This document shows positions 12,459 through 23,728 of a stretch of DNA of 64,000 nt, in pieces. The stretch spans positions 61,953,249 to 62,017,248 of the forward strand of contig OZ038423.1 in NCBI GenBank assembly GCA_964036155.1. Direction: 5' to 3'. The stretch's first letter is position 1, and the number at the start of each line of letters is the position of its first letter. The DNA comes from Diploscapter coronatus (Eukaryota; Nematoda; Chromadorea; Rhabditida; Rhabditidae). Both the position numbers and the translations under genes were made by a program. The notes beneath the pieces are model-generated. The model saw only the letters and a list, made by a program, of their open reading frames with translations. It had not been told where the DNA came from and made no database searches.

Positions 12459-13403
12459 TTATTCAAGCCATAAGTGAACTGAGACAAGAATCATCGAAGG
12501 TTTAAAATTACGCAAAAAATGAGAGCATAATGAAAAAAATTACAGAAATAGTAATCATTAGTGCAGTTATTGTATTATCAAAGGTTCACGCTTTCCCCCA
12601 AATCCATGATTTACTTTTCAGGGGCAAGGAAGTAAGACTGTAAGTGGTCGTCAAATATTATTTCCGGGTAAATGCAACATTACGGAACAGATTTTAGTCT
12701 TCGAAAGTTATGATCTCCGTCAAAAGTATCTTTATAGAAAAACTAGGGTTTTTAATTATTGCTAAGAAAATTTCATACTTCTGTATGACATCAATATAAA
12801 TAAAAGAAAACTGAGATTCCGAGTATCAGAACATATTTACTTTTTAGCTTTATCGATCTATCATTATGTTATATTCTACATTCTAGCAATTTCAAGTCAT
12901 CGTATAAAAATTGAGTGGTATTTGTCAGAACGAGGGACCACCTTTCAAAATAATCAAATATCGAAATCACTGCTTGCAATTCCCAATCCGCATTTCCATT
13001 CGAAAAAGGAAACTGTATCAACATTGTCGAATATTAAACAATTCGGTTGATGGGAATTTCCCTGAATTTTTCAGAACAGCGTCCCGCAACAAGTTAATTC
13101 ATTTTTGTTCCCGGTGACGCAGCGTAAAATAAAATCCATAGGAAAAAGTAAAAAAATCGATTTTTCAAACATTTTCATTTTACACTGATTCGATAGACTA
13201 CGAAAATTTAACATCAAAATAATCGAAACTTGAAAATTAAGATAATTTAATTCCTGAGAATGTTTAAGCGATTTTTTTTCTAAAATTTTGCGGATAATTC
13301 GTTAGAGCTTGATAAAATTAACGCAATTTGGAGCAACTGTTTTTAGAAATCGTCACAATAAAATATTATTCGAAAGGAGTACTTTAGCATTTGTAAAAAG
13401 AGC
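12459..13403. other. Gene-free sequence downstream of C1GALT1
   Basis: C1GALT1 3' flank with an AATAAA at about 12798 that could be its poly(A) signal. No other exon was recognised; small open frames here have no splice context or compositional support. Confidence 0.4.
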
Positions 13404-13910
13404 GGTGTAGCTAGGGACCGCCAGCCCTTTTGCCAAATTCACCCTGGTATTATGTTTTTTGTTTTTTTTTACATTTTTCAGAGGCTAATGTGCCCCTCTA
13501 GTCATCCCCACCGAAAAAAGCTGCGAAAAAATACGTCATTGATAAAAAATGATCAAATTTAACGCGAAAAATCGAAAAAAAAAAAAAAAAATCGCTCCTT
13601 TTCGTGGACAAGGGAAAGGGGCGTGGTCTGGCGATCCCTAGGTGTAGCGCAGTGGTTGTGTGTCATTGCCTAGAACAAGATCTCAAGTTCATTTCCACCT
13701 CGATCCAAGCCAAGGGGGTTAAGAAATGTTGGTAGTGGATAAAACCACGAAAAATTCGCCTAAAAATCCCTCGGCTGTTGCACACAGCAGTCTGTCCTCG
13801 GGACGAACTACTAGTCCTGTGTGGCTAGGATAGGCCGACTGCCTAATTATGGACTGAGGGTAGCCAATCTCACCTAGTGAGGAACAAGGCTAAAAAATTT
13901 TTTTAGAGTA
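13400..13910 (+). repeat. tRNA-derived SINE, interrupted by a hAT MITE
   Basis: Removing the nested insertion at 13412-13640 and one copy of its target duplication joins GGTGTAGC directly to GCAGTGG. That restores a good RNA polymerase III A box (TGTAGCGCAGTGG). A B-box-like element (AAGTTCATTTCC) follows about 40 nt later at 13684-13695. A tRNA-unrelated body of about 200 bp comes next, ending in an A-run then T-run near 13893-13905. Head, two-box promoter and A-rich end are the layout of a tRNA-derived SINE. It is not a functional tRNA because the cloverleaf does not close. Other copies were not seen in this window. Confidence 0.6.
13412..13640. mobile_element. hAT-type MITE with 8-bp target duplication
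   Basis: The ends are TAGGGACCGCCAG (13412-13424) and, inverted, TAGGGATCGCCAG (13640 back to 13628). The terminal inverted repeats thus match at 12 of 13 bases. It is flanked on both sides by the identical octamer GGTGTAGC (13404-13411 and 13641-13648). An 8-bp duplication and TAGGG-type ends are the signature of hAT transposition. The 229 bp body has no transposase, so it is a non-autonomous MITE. It inserted into the A-box of the surrounding SINE. Confidence 0.82.
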
Positions 13911-15054
13911 TATTTCATTCATGATAAGTTATCTACACAACTCAATGTATCAAATCAAATTCATGATACCAAATAATATGATTGCACAATTTTATTTTTA
14001 ATACTATTGCTAGTGTGTCCTTATCCAAATGAATAGAGTTTTGTGCATTTGAATTTCTGCTCCTATTACGTACGTAATTCCACCTATGGCACTATTTTAT
14101 CACTTCGCTGCTATAAGCGATAATCCAAGCGCAATATTTGATCAATCAAATTTGTCACTTCTCCTTCGCATTTTATAGCTTGTGATATAAAACAGCAATA
14201 AAAATATCAAAAGCAAATCGCTTTGTACGAATTTTGATCGCTGGGGACTGTGTTTAAAGTTTAAGTTTAAAAATAAAAATAATTAGATTATATTGAATAT
14301 TTTATTAAAATCATATTATATTTATTATTATTAATGATAATAACAATAGTTGATAAGAGGATAGTCAGGACAATTTAGCAATTTCTTCTAGAAGTTGCTA
14401 TAATTAATCGCTTTACAAACGCTTTATTCTCTAAAATAAATATTGTATTAGGAATAATGACAAATGACAAAAAATTTTATTAATGCTAAACATCAATTTG
14501 AATAAATAATTGACTATCTGCAATCATGATATTCACGGGTTTCTCAAGTCTTCTATACTTACAAAATATATAGCTTCAATAAATAAAATTTCTATATTGC
14601 TTACTTTTTAAAAATAATATCCTCACAAATGTCAATATCCACATGCATAAATATTGAAGTACTATGATTCAATTCGAAATAATTTGTAAGTACTATATAA
14701 AAATGAACTTATCTCTACGAGCAACTCAAAAGAAAACTATATCCATAGTTTAAATATTTGGTCGACTTAGAGATTTTATTAACTATCAATTAAAAAAGTA
14801 TAAAATTCCCTTGTATATTATCTTTGAGCAATTAAAATATAACTTGGCTAGGGAAGCATCTGACCTCGCGTCTTCCAAATGGCGAATAAAATACATTTTT
14901 GAAAAGTAGTTTACAAAGATGTACAAATTCGCTGCCGGTGCCCACAAAAATTTCGAGTAATCGGGTAAAACGCGTCTTTGCTGAGAAAAACGATTCTGGA
15001 GGGGAGGAAGACATGAGGGTTATGAGAGAATGGGGGCGCATAGGCTATTATGGT
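13911..15054. other. AT-rich intergenic, no gene
   Basis: Very AT-rich between about 14.2 and 14.8 kb, with no exon supported by splice sites or homology. It probably contains only old repeats and spacer. Confidence 0.4.
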
Positions 15055-16254
15055 GGGACACTCCCGATTCAGAACTCGGTCTAAATATCACTCCAAATTA
15101 ATGTTTCATTCCAAAACTCGATCGAAATATCATTTTAGGATGAAAATAGAAGTGTACCTATTCAGAACTCAGTCAGATATGATGATATTATATTCTGCTA
15201 TTCCAGAACTGGGAAGGAATTTTAGATGTATTCTCCTCTTATTTTGCTTATTTCTTCACTATAGGGGTATTTCAGTGCGTCGATGATGGATCAGAAAAGG
15301 GGATGTTCCGATCTATTATTCGAATTTCTAGTTCATTTTTGACTAGGATCTAAATTGAGTACGTGTATCACAACTATGAAGTCAAAAAGGGCAATGGAGC
15401 GTTAATTAGAAAGATAATTAGGCATAATCTGCTTTTCATCTGTAAAAGGCCGACTTTTGCATACAAAGGCTTGAGATCAGTGAAATGACGCACGATGGGA
15501 AATAAACGATAATGGTGAGAAATGGTATCTGGAGCGAAGAGACGAAAAGAAGACACAGAGAAATAAGAAGCATTGCAGAAAATGAAAAATTTAGCCTAAT
15601 TACGCTCCATTGCCCTTTATGACTTCATAATCGTTATTTACGTATCTGAATTACGTGCTGGACAAAAAATGGCTCAGAACTTCGAGTAACAGATCAGAAC
15701 GTTCCGTTGTGAAGTCAAAAATGCTGATGTGAGTACTAGGGTCGAAATTTTCTTTGAAAAAAATGAGAAATAACGCGTAACAGTAAGATAGTATAAGAAA
15801 TATCCACATTTGAATACATTGACTGAGAAGAGCTTTGTTGTTATTCTCTGCTAGAATGACAAAGTTTTGCACTAAATGGATATTCAAAGCCAAATTCTAG
15901 TCTAGGACCCAAGGTCAGAACATTTCAACTTCAGATCCGTCATCTACGCACTGAAATACCCTTATGGTGAAGAAATAAGTCAAATAAGATGGGAACACTT
16001 TTTAAATTTTCCTGAGTTCTGAATAGGTACACTTCATAGTTTCATTCTAAAATAATATTTCGATCGAGTTTTTGAATTTAACATTAATTTGGAGTGATAT
16101 ATGACCCGAGTTCTGGATCGGAACATTCCTACTTCAGCCTATTTCAATAGAGTTCCGAATCGGGACATTCCTATTTCATCATATCTAAGCCTTTTCTGAA
16201 CGAGCTCTGGAATGGACAGTTCTGGATTGGGAAGTTCTGGATCGGGAGTGTCCC
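15055..16254. mobile_element. 1.2 kb foldback element with long inverted repeats
   Basis: The left end GGGACACTCCCGATTCAGAA (15055 on) matches the reverse complement of the right end (GGGACACTCCCGATCCAGAA, from 16254 back). Matching continues inward through GGTACACTT (inverted as AAGTGTACC) and the ATCGAAATAT segments. Near the centre a second inverted pair appears: GGGCAATGGAGCGTTAATTA at 15388 and TAATTACGCTCCATTGCCC at 15598. The whole can fold into one long imperfect hairpin. No transposase was found. The small open frames inside on both strands are by-products of the palindrome. Target duplication is not evident, so the exact ends are uncertain. Confidence 0.65.
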
Positions 16255-16568
16255 GATCTAGACCTTAGTATTATACTGGATTTCATAGGTATTAAATTAA
16301 TTATTTTATCTTTTCAAAATATTTGGTTCTTAAATATTTTAGGAATATTTGGCGACCTCTAGTTTGGGACAATAAGCATGAAAAGCTTCAATTAATTTAA
16401 CTATTGTTTCAATGGTTATCATTTTGCTGAAAGTCTGCATGCAATCTAACAAATTTTTAATCTCAAATCAATAAATGTCATCATTTTATAATGAAATAGA
16501 GATTGTACAGACTATTTATTATTTTATTACTAATAAAATCCCTAGTGAATCTATTTATAATTCTTATA

Positions 16569-17970
16569 TCAGTTTAAATATCGAGCCAATTCTATGGCGG
16601 AATATCGCTCCAGACAAGATTTGTGGATGAAACTGAATTCTGTAGCTTGGAAGACAGCATATGGATTAACTTCAAAATTGAACAACAAATAGTCAAATCT
16701 GAAAGATGAAACAAAAATGTCAAAATTTCAAAAATATTCCTACCTTGCAATATCTCTAATCATGGCCTTTGTTTTATCATGATTCGTGTTGTGAATTTCG
16801 ATTAGAATCTGAAAATTCATTTACATCGAAAAAGGTGGAACATTACCTGGCAAACGGTGTTCTTCTTAAGGAATGGGACCATCACTTTGTATTCAGCTCC
16901 TTCGATATCAATCTTTAGGATTTCAATTTTGGTAACGTTTTCCAATGTCATTAGATCTTCTAAATTAATAAAAACTTTTTATTGAAAACCCGTAAAATTT
17001 GCCTATCGTCGAAGTATTTTTCATTCTGTCGGTTTTATCAGACAACGTAATCGCCCTCGAAAATCCACGTATCGTTTGAAATGCTTTCAGCGATATTTTC
17101 CTAGGGTCCTAAATTATGCTACTTCATCTATTAACTAAAAATTACCAATACTTTATCATATCCGAATATTTTGCATTTGAAGTCTGTATATTTTTGTACA
17201 GCTTCATCAAATGATGGCATACCGGCTATGCCCAATGAGAATATTCTAAAAATTATCAAATGAAATTTAAATGTTATATTTATGATTTTCAATCAAGTTA
17301 TAAAAATTCAAATTTACATACACACATCCTTCTGGGATATTAACCGGATCACACATCCATTTTCCACCGTCAAAAATCCTTCCTATCCTAATTCGAGGAC
17401 AGAACGCCTTTAAACGTAATTTTCATTTGAAATAAGTTTGAAAAAAAATCACGTCACCTCAGGTGCCAAAATATTGTATAGATCCTTCGACACGGTTTTA
17501 TTCACATAATCTCCTCGTTCTTTCGCCTGTCTTTTATACCAATCCATAAACACTCGACTTATCGCAACTTTATCATTACTCTTCAAAATTTTCAAATTAT
17601 TTTATGTTGGGAAGCTTTGAAATACTTCTTCAACTGACGGCGATTTATCTCGTGAATTGCTTTCAAATATGAGCATTTGAAGTTTATCGAACCGATCTGA
17701 ATTTATAGATGTTTGAAATTTTATTAATTTTATTGAAACTTTGAAAAAAAAAATAGTTTCACCGTTTTATGCCTAGCAGATTAGGACTTGATTGATAACA
17801 GATTCTTAGCCGATACTATTTCGTAGTAATGATATGATTATTATAACTACTTTTCCAGGTTGCTTATTTTTATCGAGTATTAGTCTACCTTGCTGAGCAT
17901 CATCGAATATCAACCATAGTCCGAAGATAATCGTCAAAAATACCAGGAAAAGTAAAGTTTGTTGGTACAT
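16569..17970 (-). CDS. FkbM-type methyltransferase (Methyltransf_21-like)
   Basis: The start MYQQTLLFLVFLTIIFGLWL is a signal anchor, so a secretory-pathway location is expected. A stem region follows (SNDKVAISRVFMDWYKRQAK...KTVSKDLYNILAPE). Then come AFCPRIRIGRIFDGGKWMCD and PVNIPEGCVY, and the methyltransferase core: FSLGIAGMPSFDEAVQKYTD with FKCKIFGYDKVLDPRKISLK, then IEILKIDIEGAEYKVMVPFL, whose DIEGAE is the family hallmark, and QILIEIHNTN. The C-terminus ends FIHKSCLERYSAIELARYLN. FkbM-family enzymes use SAM for O-methylation; in nematodes related proteins are linked to O-methylated glycans, so a sugar acceptor is plausible but not shown here. The intron beginning at 17002 needs a GC donor. 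A 45-nt intron with GTATTT donor separates stem exons. Confidence 0.82.
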
Positions 17971-18421
17971 AATTAAAGATGTTCTTAGATATTTTCAATT
18001 TAGCAAAATCGAATAGCTCAATTTAGACAATTTAAATCATTTATCATTTCGAATACTAAAGATGATTTGGGCAGTGAATTTTAGTGCATTTGAAGCACGT
18101 TATCGATTTTCAACTTATTTCTAAAGACTTCAATATAAAGAGTCAATGAGCACTGATATGAAGTCAGCATTCGGGCATAAACATTGATTTTCAAATTCCC
18201 CATCTCAATAGGCAAATATGATCGCTATTCGAATTAGTCATGCTTGCATGATCAATATCGTCAATGATTACACGGCTTGTCAGGCGGTGCATAGTAATAA
18301 AATTGCTCTAGCCTGTCTCGCTAACACTATTTTGCTACTCGAATTTTAGCAAAAAATGCAAATTCGGCATCAGTGCGCTTGGGAGCGATAAGATCGAAAA
18401 GAGTACCATAGGAATGTAGAT
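17971..18421. other. Upstream region of the FkbM gene
   Basis: Presumed promoter of the minus-strand FkbM gene. No exon or clear motif was recognised. Confidence 0.4.
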
Positions 18422-18568
18422 AATTCGGAGAGAAGTTGAAGGGCTAGTTCAGGGGTAGTGCAGATCTGCTGCGGGGGTAGATGCATCTCTGCATCAGGGG
18501 TGAATCATGGCTGGCGCAGATCTGCTCCTGCCATGATCTATCTCTGCCTCTGCAATTTCTCTCCGAGT
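18422..18568. repeat. GC-richer foldback sequence
   Basis: AATTCGGAGAGAAGTTG at 18422 is repeated inverted as GCAATTTCTCTCCGAGTTC at 18552. Internal words CAGATCTGC, GATGCATC and CATGATC are themselves palindromic. The block is GC-richer than its surroundings, consistent with a small foldback insertion. Confidence 0.5.
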
Positions 18569-18666
18569 TCTTTCCTCACCCTACCTCGCATGACTTGAGG
18601 TTCCAAATAGCCCCTCAAATTTAGAAAGATATGTAACTTCAATACTCTTAATCAATTATCAATTAC

Positions 18667-18777
18667 TTTATTCGTCGAGATAACTCCTATGAGAATGTAG
18701 AAAATGATACATCCAATTGCAAGCATGAAGCATTTCAATGCTCGATTTAATCCAGCATTGTTACGACATGAATTCAT
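18667..18777 (-). pseudogene. Orphan signal-anchor exon
   Basis: An ATG opens MNSCRNNAGLNRALKCF followed by a hydrophobic anchor (MLAIGCIIFYILIGVI) and STNK. It is then cut by a good donor (AAA|GTAATTG). The MNSC start resembles the first exons of GT-like copy A (MNSCGLRE) and copy C (MNKCGLRE). No downstream exon on the minus strand continues it. It looks like a leftover first exon of a lost sugar-modifying gene, or an unrecognised small gene. Confidence 0.4.
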
Positions 18778-19802
18778 TATAACAAGTTCCTAAAAGCTCG
18801 AATAAACCTAAAAGGGATTATCAATTGAAAATTCTCACCTTATATCCTTGCAAAGTCGTTTTGAAACGCCCTTAATTATGCAAGACGTGTAAATTTCTGA
18901 CCTTAAATCTTGATTGCTCTTTCGATCATTTGCCTTCGTGAGAGTGATCATTCATATTCTATTTTTGCTATTCGATTCGGTGCAGTTTGGTGGGTTCCCG
19001 ACTATACGGTTGTTTTGGTTAATTTTTTAGAAGCACGCAAATCCCTGAAATACACGATTTTACGTATCGAATTTTAAAACTAATCCAATTTTAGATAGGT
19101 AAAATTAGCGTAATATAAAAAAACAAGAATTACACTAGACTGAAATTAATTCTGTATAAATTGTCTATTTATAGCATAATTAAAGCGGGAATGAAATATG
19201 GGAAAAACCTTCGAAGAAAACGACGAAACTCCAGTTAAGGCATGATTTAATATAACAATCTCATTGCATATCTCACTCTAGATATCTCACCCTCGATCTC
19301 TATAAATACCCAATACTATCAGTTAATAAACGATTTCGCTCGCATCTTGTTCTAACCTTCAAGCCTCTACACAGCACACCCCCTCGTCTACATCTTTGTG
19401 GTACCGAAGTACTCAACTACTCCGACTAGAAAATCAAAAGAAAAACCAAAATAAACATATTGCATTGCACTTCGCAACATGAAATTTTTAGTAGTACAAT
19501 TTAAAAAATCTGCTGTTTGAATTGGATAATTAAAGATTCAGGGAAAAGAAACTCCTTGGAGAGTGCATGTTCACGTGCTTTACTACTAACAAAGAGGCTC
19601 GAATGATTTTCTGAACACGATTTTCAAAATAAACCGCCCAAACTTCTCGTTGTATCGTTGAAATTTTTAGCAAAGATTATTTATTGCTAAAATATACATT
19701 CGTATGCTAATAGAAGAAATTCTCTATGATTCAGATCTTTCAGAAAAGTACTATTCAAATCATTCGCTATAACGGAATTCATTCAGTCTGCTGTGAAAGA
19801 CG
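18778..19802. other. Intergenic region before GT-like copy B
   Basis: About 1 kb without supported exons. The stretch CACAGCACACCCCCTCG near 19371 resembles CACAACACACCCCCTTT upstream of C1GALT1 (about 10235). This may be chance, a shared control element or a common repeat. Confidence 0.35.
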
Positions 19803-22055
19803 ATGGTATTGTTAGGTACTCATAGAGCAAAAATCCTACTATTTTTTGCTAGCATAACTACTTCTATAATAATTCTGTGAGTTTACAACGGCTTTCTGTA
19901 TTTCACATCCACTTTTTGAGGAGAGAATAGGGGAGGGAAGTAGAGAAAAGGAAAAAAAAGTGGGTGTGGAATAGAAGAAACCGTTTACAACAAATCATTC
20001 GAAGAGCGTCAGGGCTGCTGGGAATTTCACTCGAAATTCCGGTCTATCTTTCTTTTCTCCGTGAGCCAACTACCGATCTTCCACAAGACTCTCTTTCTCT
20101 GTCGTCTAAACTCTGAATTTCAAAGAAGAATGTAGAAATAGTGAATGAGTTGTGGAGAAAAGAAAGACCGAAATTCCAACTCTAAATTGTGAACAGTCCA
20201 ATTTCAAAAGGAAACAACTATATCTGGATTTTGAAAGTTCCAATAGTAGCAATAGCAAGAATAGTGATGATACTTTTGTAGCTGAATCTAACAAGGTGAA
20301 TTTATTTAAAACTCTATCTTGAAGAAAAATATTTATAAATATTAGGGACGAAAAACGTACGTTGTGATAGGATCAGATACACGTCATGCTTACTTGTTTC
20401 CTCTCATCATAACCATCCAGGTATGGATAAATATACCATTTAAAACTAGAACCTCCTTTTCACAGAACTGGAAGCAATTTGGGGTTGACACGATTTTGTG
20501 CCTGTCAGAACCTCGGGAAAATTTTATGAGCGATAATGCAACTCGTCTAATAGTTGAAATAATATCGGAAGACAAGTCGGTCAGTAACATTCTTCTTCGA
20601 ATATGAAACTCATGTAACATTTTTATATGATTTTTTTTACAAATTTAATTTACTGAGTAGATCAAAATATAGATAAAATCGATATATTTAGAAAATCGCT
20701 ACTTAAACCCTCGGTTTATTTTAGGTTCAAATCGTATTCTTAAACACAACACTTGCTCCGAAACATACCATTGCTCAAACATGTCGCTTGTATATCGCTG
20801 CATCGCCTGCTATCAACGTCAACGATGATGATTACATCATTACAAGTGATACTGATTATTGGGTATTTAGTCTAGGTAAATGGTGACAACGAGATATATA
20901 TTTGAATATAAAATTTTCATTAAAGTTAATATATTCTAGAATTAAGATAACCATATCCCTAAGAGCGATCAGAAAATACTCTCTTACAATTCGAAATGTT
21001 GCGGGCATAACAGCAATCCCAAAAATCCGATAAAAAAGTTAGATGGTAATTTTTTGATTGGAATAAATTCATGTTCAGGTTTCAATTTGTACCCATGTGC
21101 ACAATCACTATGACTGCATATCTGTGGCGAGAAATTATGGGTGGGATTTAAATTTTCATGAATACAATTAGTGTATTTTTCACTTTTTTCCTATGGAAAC
21201 TTCGTCAATTGGTTAAAATTATCAGAAGGAGGATATTTCCTTGTTAAACCCTTTCATGTAACCTTGAGAAGTGTAGTGAAATAAACCAAGTTATCCTTTT
21301 CTTTTATATCTTTTAAAATTACTTTTATTGAATTAGAATTTTTAAAGAAAGTCAATTTACTGAATTTTAGTTTTTAGGCGTCTCGAAAGGATGGTTGAGT
21401 GACGGTGATGTATTATCTCGAAGGCTTTATCAGGAATTTGATAGTCCGTCGTTCATCATAAACGGAACCGGAAAACCGAAAATATCTGGAAGTTGGTATG
21501 CTGACCAGCTGCTCATTTCGGAAAAAATTCACGACTGGAAACTTCGAGAAGAGTTTGCAAAATTATCTACTCCTATGCAAAATATATAGCTTTAGCGACG
21601 CGAAATATATTGGAATGTTACCTAAAGTTCGGAAAGAAAGGCGAATCGATCGAGAAAAATGGATCGAAGATTTTTCTAGTAAAAATAAATTTGAAATAAC
21701 GACGAACAATTTTTCATGAGAAGGAATGAAATTTCAACCCGCATTTTAATATTTCATTTATATCACAAGAGTTTAAAATAAAATATTCAGATGTCGATTT
21801 ATCGAAATATGATGACGCTCATATTTTGCATCCGTTGGGAGAACCGAGAAATTGGCTGAGAACGCTGCCCTTGCTGAAATTAATGTTTGGCTCAGCTGAT
21901 TTCAAAAGGTATCTATTATTTGAGGAAAAAGCTGAATTATTTTGCATAGTTATTCAATAATTGATTAAATCACAATTGAAGATGTGTCATTGTTTAGGTT
22001 TGAAGAAATCTATGAGAAATACCGAGGAATTGCTTATCCTAATGAGACAAATTAA
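19803..22055 (+). CDS. Orphan GT-like family, copy B
   Basis: The first exon (19803-19876) encodes MVLLGTHRAKILLFFASITT and an anchor, with the same phase as exon 1 of copies A and C. Exon 2 is divergent and Asn/Ser-rich (about 20203-20294; its acceptor is uncertain). From 20346 the family blocks follow: YVVIGSDTRHAYLFPLI, NWKQFGVDTILCLSEPRE, LAPKHTIAQTCRLYIAA, ITSDTDYW (DxD-like), NGTGKP, SWYADQLLISEKIHDW and DDAHILHPLGEPRNWLR. The end is YEKYRGIAYPNETN-stop. All junctions from exon 3 on are canonical GT-AG and in phase, so it may be the best preserved copy. Function is unknown; a membrane-anchored glycosyltransferase is inferred. It converges on DUF1647 copy 2, with only about 140 bp between the stops. 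Confidence 0.75.
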
Positions 22056-22198
22056 ATTATTTCATAGCACTTTGAACATATTTCAGCTTTAGATACACGA
22101 TGTGATAATAAATTTGAAGAGTTCATTTAAGTATAATGCAAAAATAAATATCATTTGTGTAGCGGCATATTATGCTTGACAATATCATTAATAATTTC

Positions 22199-23728
22199 TC
22201 AAGATTTAGATAGATAATTCCTGCATTCCCGTAAAATCCGATGATTGTATTTTTCGCTTGCATGTCTGTCAACTAGAAATGGAGAAGTGTAATTGGGAAA
22301 ATAGGATGTTTCATCAAAGTTGAATTTATTCGCGAGAAGAATATTGATCGCCGCTTGATCAAATCTGAATCTTTAAATTTTCTTGATAAAAATAAGGCTG
22401 TTTACCTATGACAGACCGGTTCGTCTCGATATTTATCCTCTCCGAATTTGCATTTTAAGCTCGAACCCGAATTTGCAGGCGCCATGCATTCGTTTTCTAA
22501 CGCACATAAGACCCACCTAATAAAGTAAAAACTATGCCTAACTAAATAATTGCATCTAAACTTATCATTTTAGAATATCTATAGTATCCAATGTTTTGAC
22601 AATCAGCGCGAAACACGCTTGAACTTCTTCTGGTTCTTTTATTTTCTCAAGTTCCGTTGGAAGAAATTTATACATCCCTAGAATATATCCATATTGAACA
22701 ATTTACATGTTGTTCCCTACTTGGATCGGTGCTCGTATAAATTCCATGTGACGTGTTACTCAACAGTAGGAATTCTGACTATAGAAAGATTAAAAACCGC
22801 ATATTTGAATAATTTACCTCCATACAAGTAGTTGAGTTGATTGCTGCATAATTTCTTCAAATGATAATTAACATTTTTAAAATTAATTAATGAGATTACT
22901 TATTTTTACATCGTAACATATCAAGATAACTATCCATTTCAGGTTTATTCCACCGAATTGAACTATCCATATAAAATATCGAACTGAAGTCCATCATCAC
23001 CATCTAAATCGAAAATAATTTCAGTTTGAAATGAGATAATACCTTACAGCAATCAGCAATGGTTTCCATCGATATTCCTTCAAATTTCGTACATAAGGTG
23101 GGAATTTATCAAATGGAAATTTTCTCAGTTCAACGTTGCAGAATGATTGAAACTCCTTTCTTGTCTTAGGTTTCAAACCCAAATCGTACAAAATGACTTT
23201 TTGATCTGGCCAGAATTTTCGTATGTGATAAAGCTACACTTTTTCATCGTCTTTTTATGAGAAAAAAATGTGACAATTACCATTTCCATATTTTCTTTTG
23301 CGTGATTTTCCGATGCTGCTGAAACAATTGGCGTTTCCTCTAGATCATCTTCAGATAAATCCAAGTAATTTTGAGGCTCAAGTAGGTCTAAAAATTAAAA
23401 AAAAATATATAAATTATTTTTAAAATTTACCAGCTCCATTTAAGAATTCTAAAAATGAGCAATTGAACTTTTCTCCGAATAATTCTGAATTGAAAGGTGA
23501 AGAATAGCACATTGAATATGATTTTGATCCAAATTTGCAGTAACAATGGCTAGGAGTCATATAATCTATCATGTACGATTTCATATAAGAATTACGAAAT
23601 TCTGATATTCTACATGATCCCATAAATATAGTTAAAATTAGCATAGTAATTGCAAAAATTAAAATCCACATCGTGCAGCATGTCTTTCTAGCAATACATC
23701 TTTCAATTTCTAAATTTAGTGCATCCAT
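22199..23728 (-). CDS. DUF1647 family protein, copy 2 (one non-canonical donor)
   Basis: Paralogue of the gene at 403-2347. A longer cytosolic head (MDALNLEIERCIARKTC) precedes the anchor (WILIFAITMLILTIFMG). Then come CYCKFGSKSYSMCYSSPF, PIVSAASENHAKENME, LYDLGLKPKTRKEFQS, NLKEYRWKPLLIA, IFYMDSSIRWNKPEMD, HGIYTSTDP and MYKFLPTELEKIKEP. The C-terminal part is WVLCALENECMAPANSG and CHRFDQAAINILLANKFNFD, ending in NYLSKS-stop. All introns are in phase with GT-AG except one: after DTIDILK the donor reads AT (22564-22565) where copy 1 has GT. If that intron is not removed, a stop follows at once and the Cys-rich C-terminus is lost. It could therefore be a recently damaged gene. Confidence 0.75.

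Noticed and set aside
13641..13700. Functional tRNA gene
   Set aside because: A and B boxes are present, but acceptor and anticodon stems do not close and an unrelated body follows. The SINE reading explains it better.
15050..15893. Open frames of 60-80 residues on both strands
   Set aside because: They lie within the foldback element and have no coding bias or splice context.
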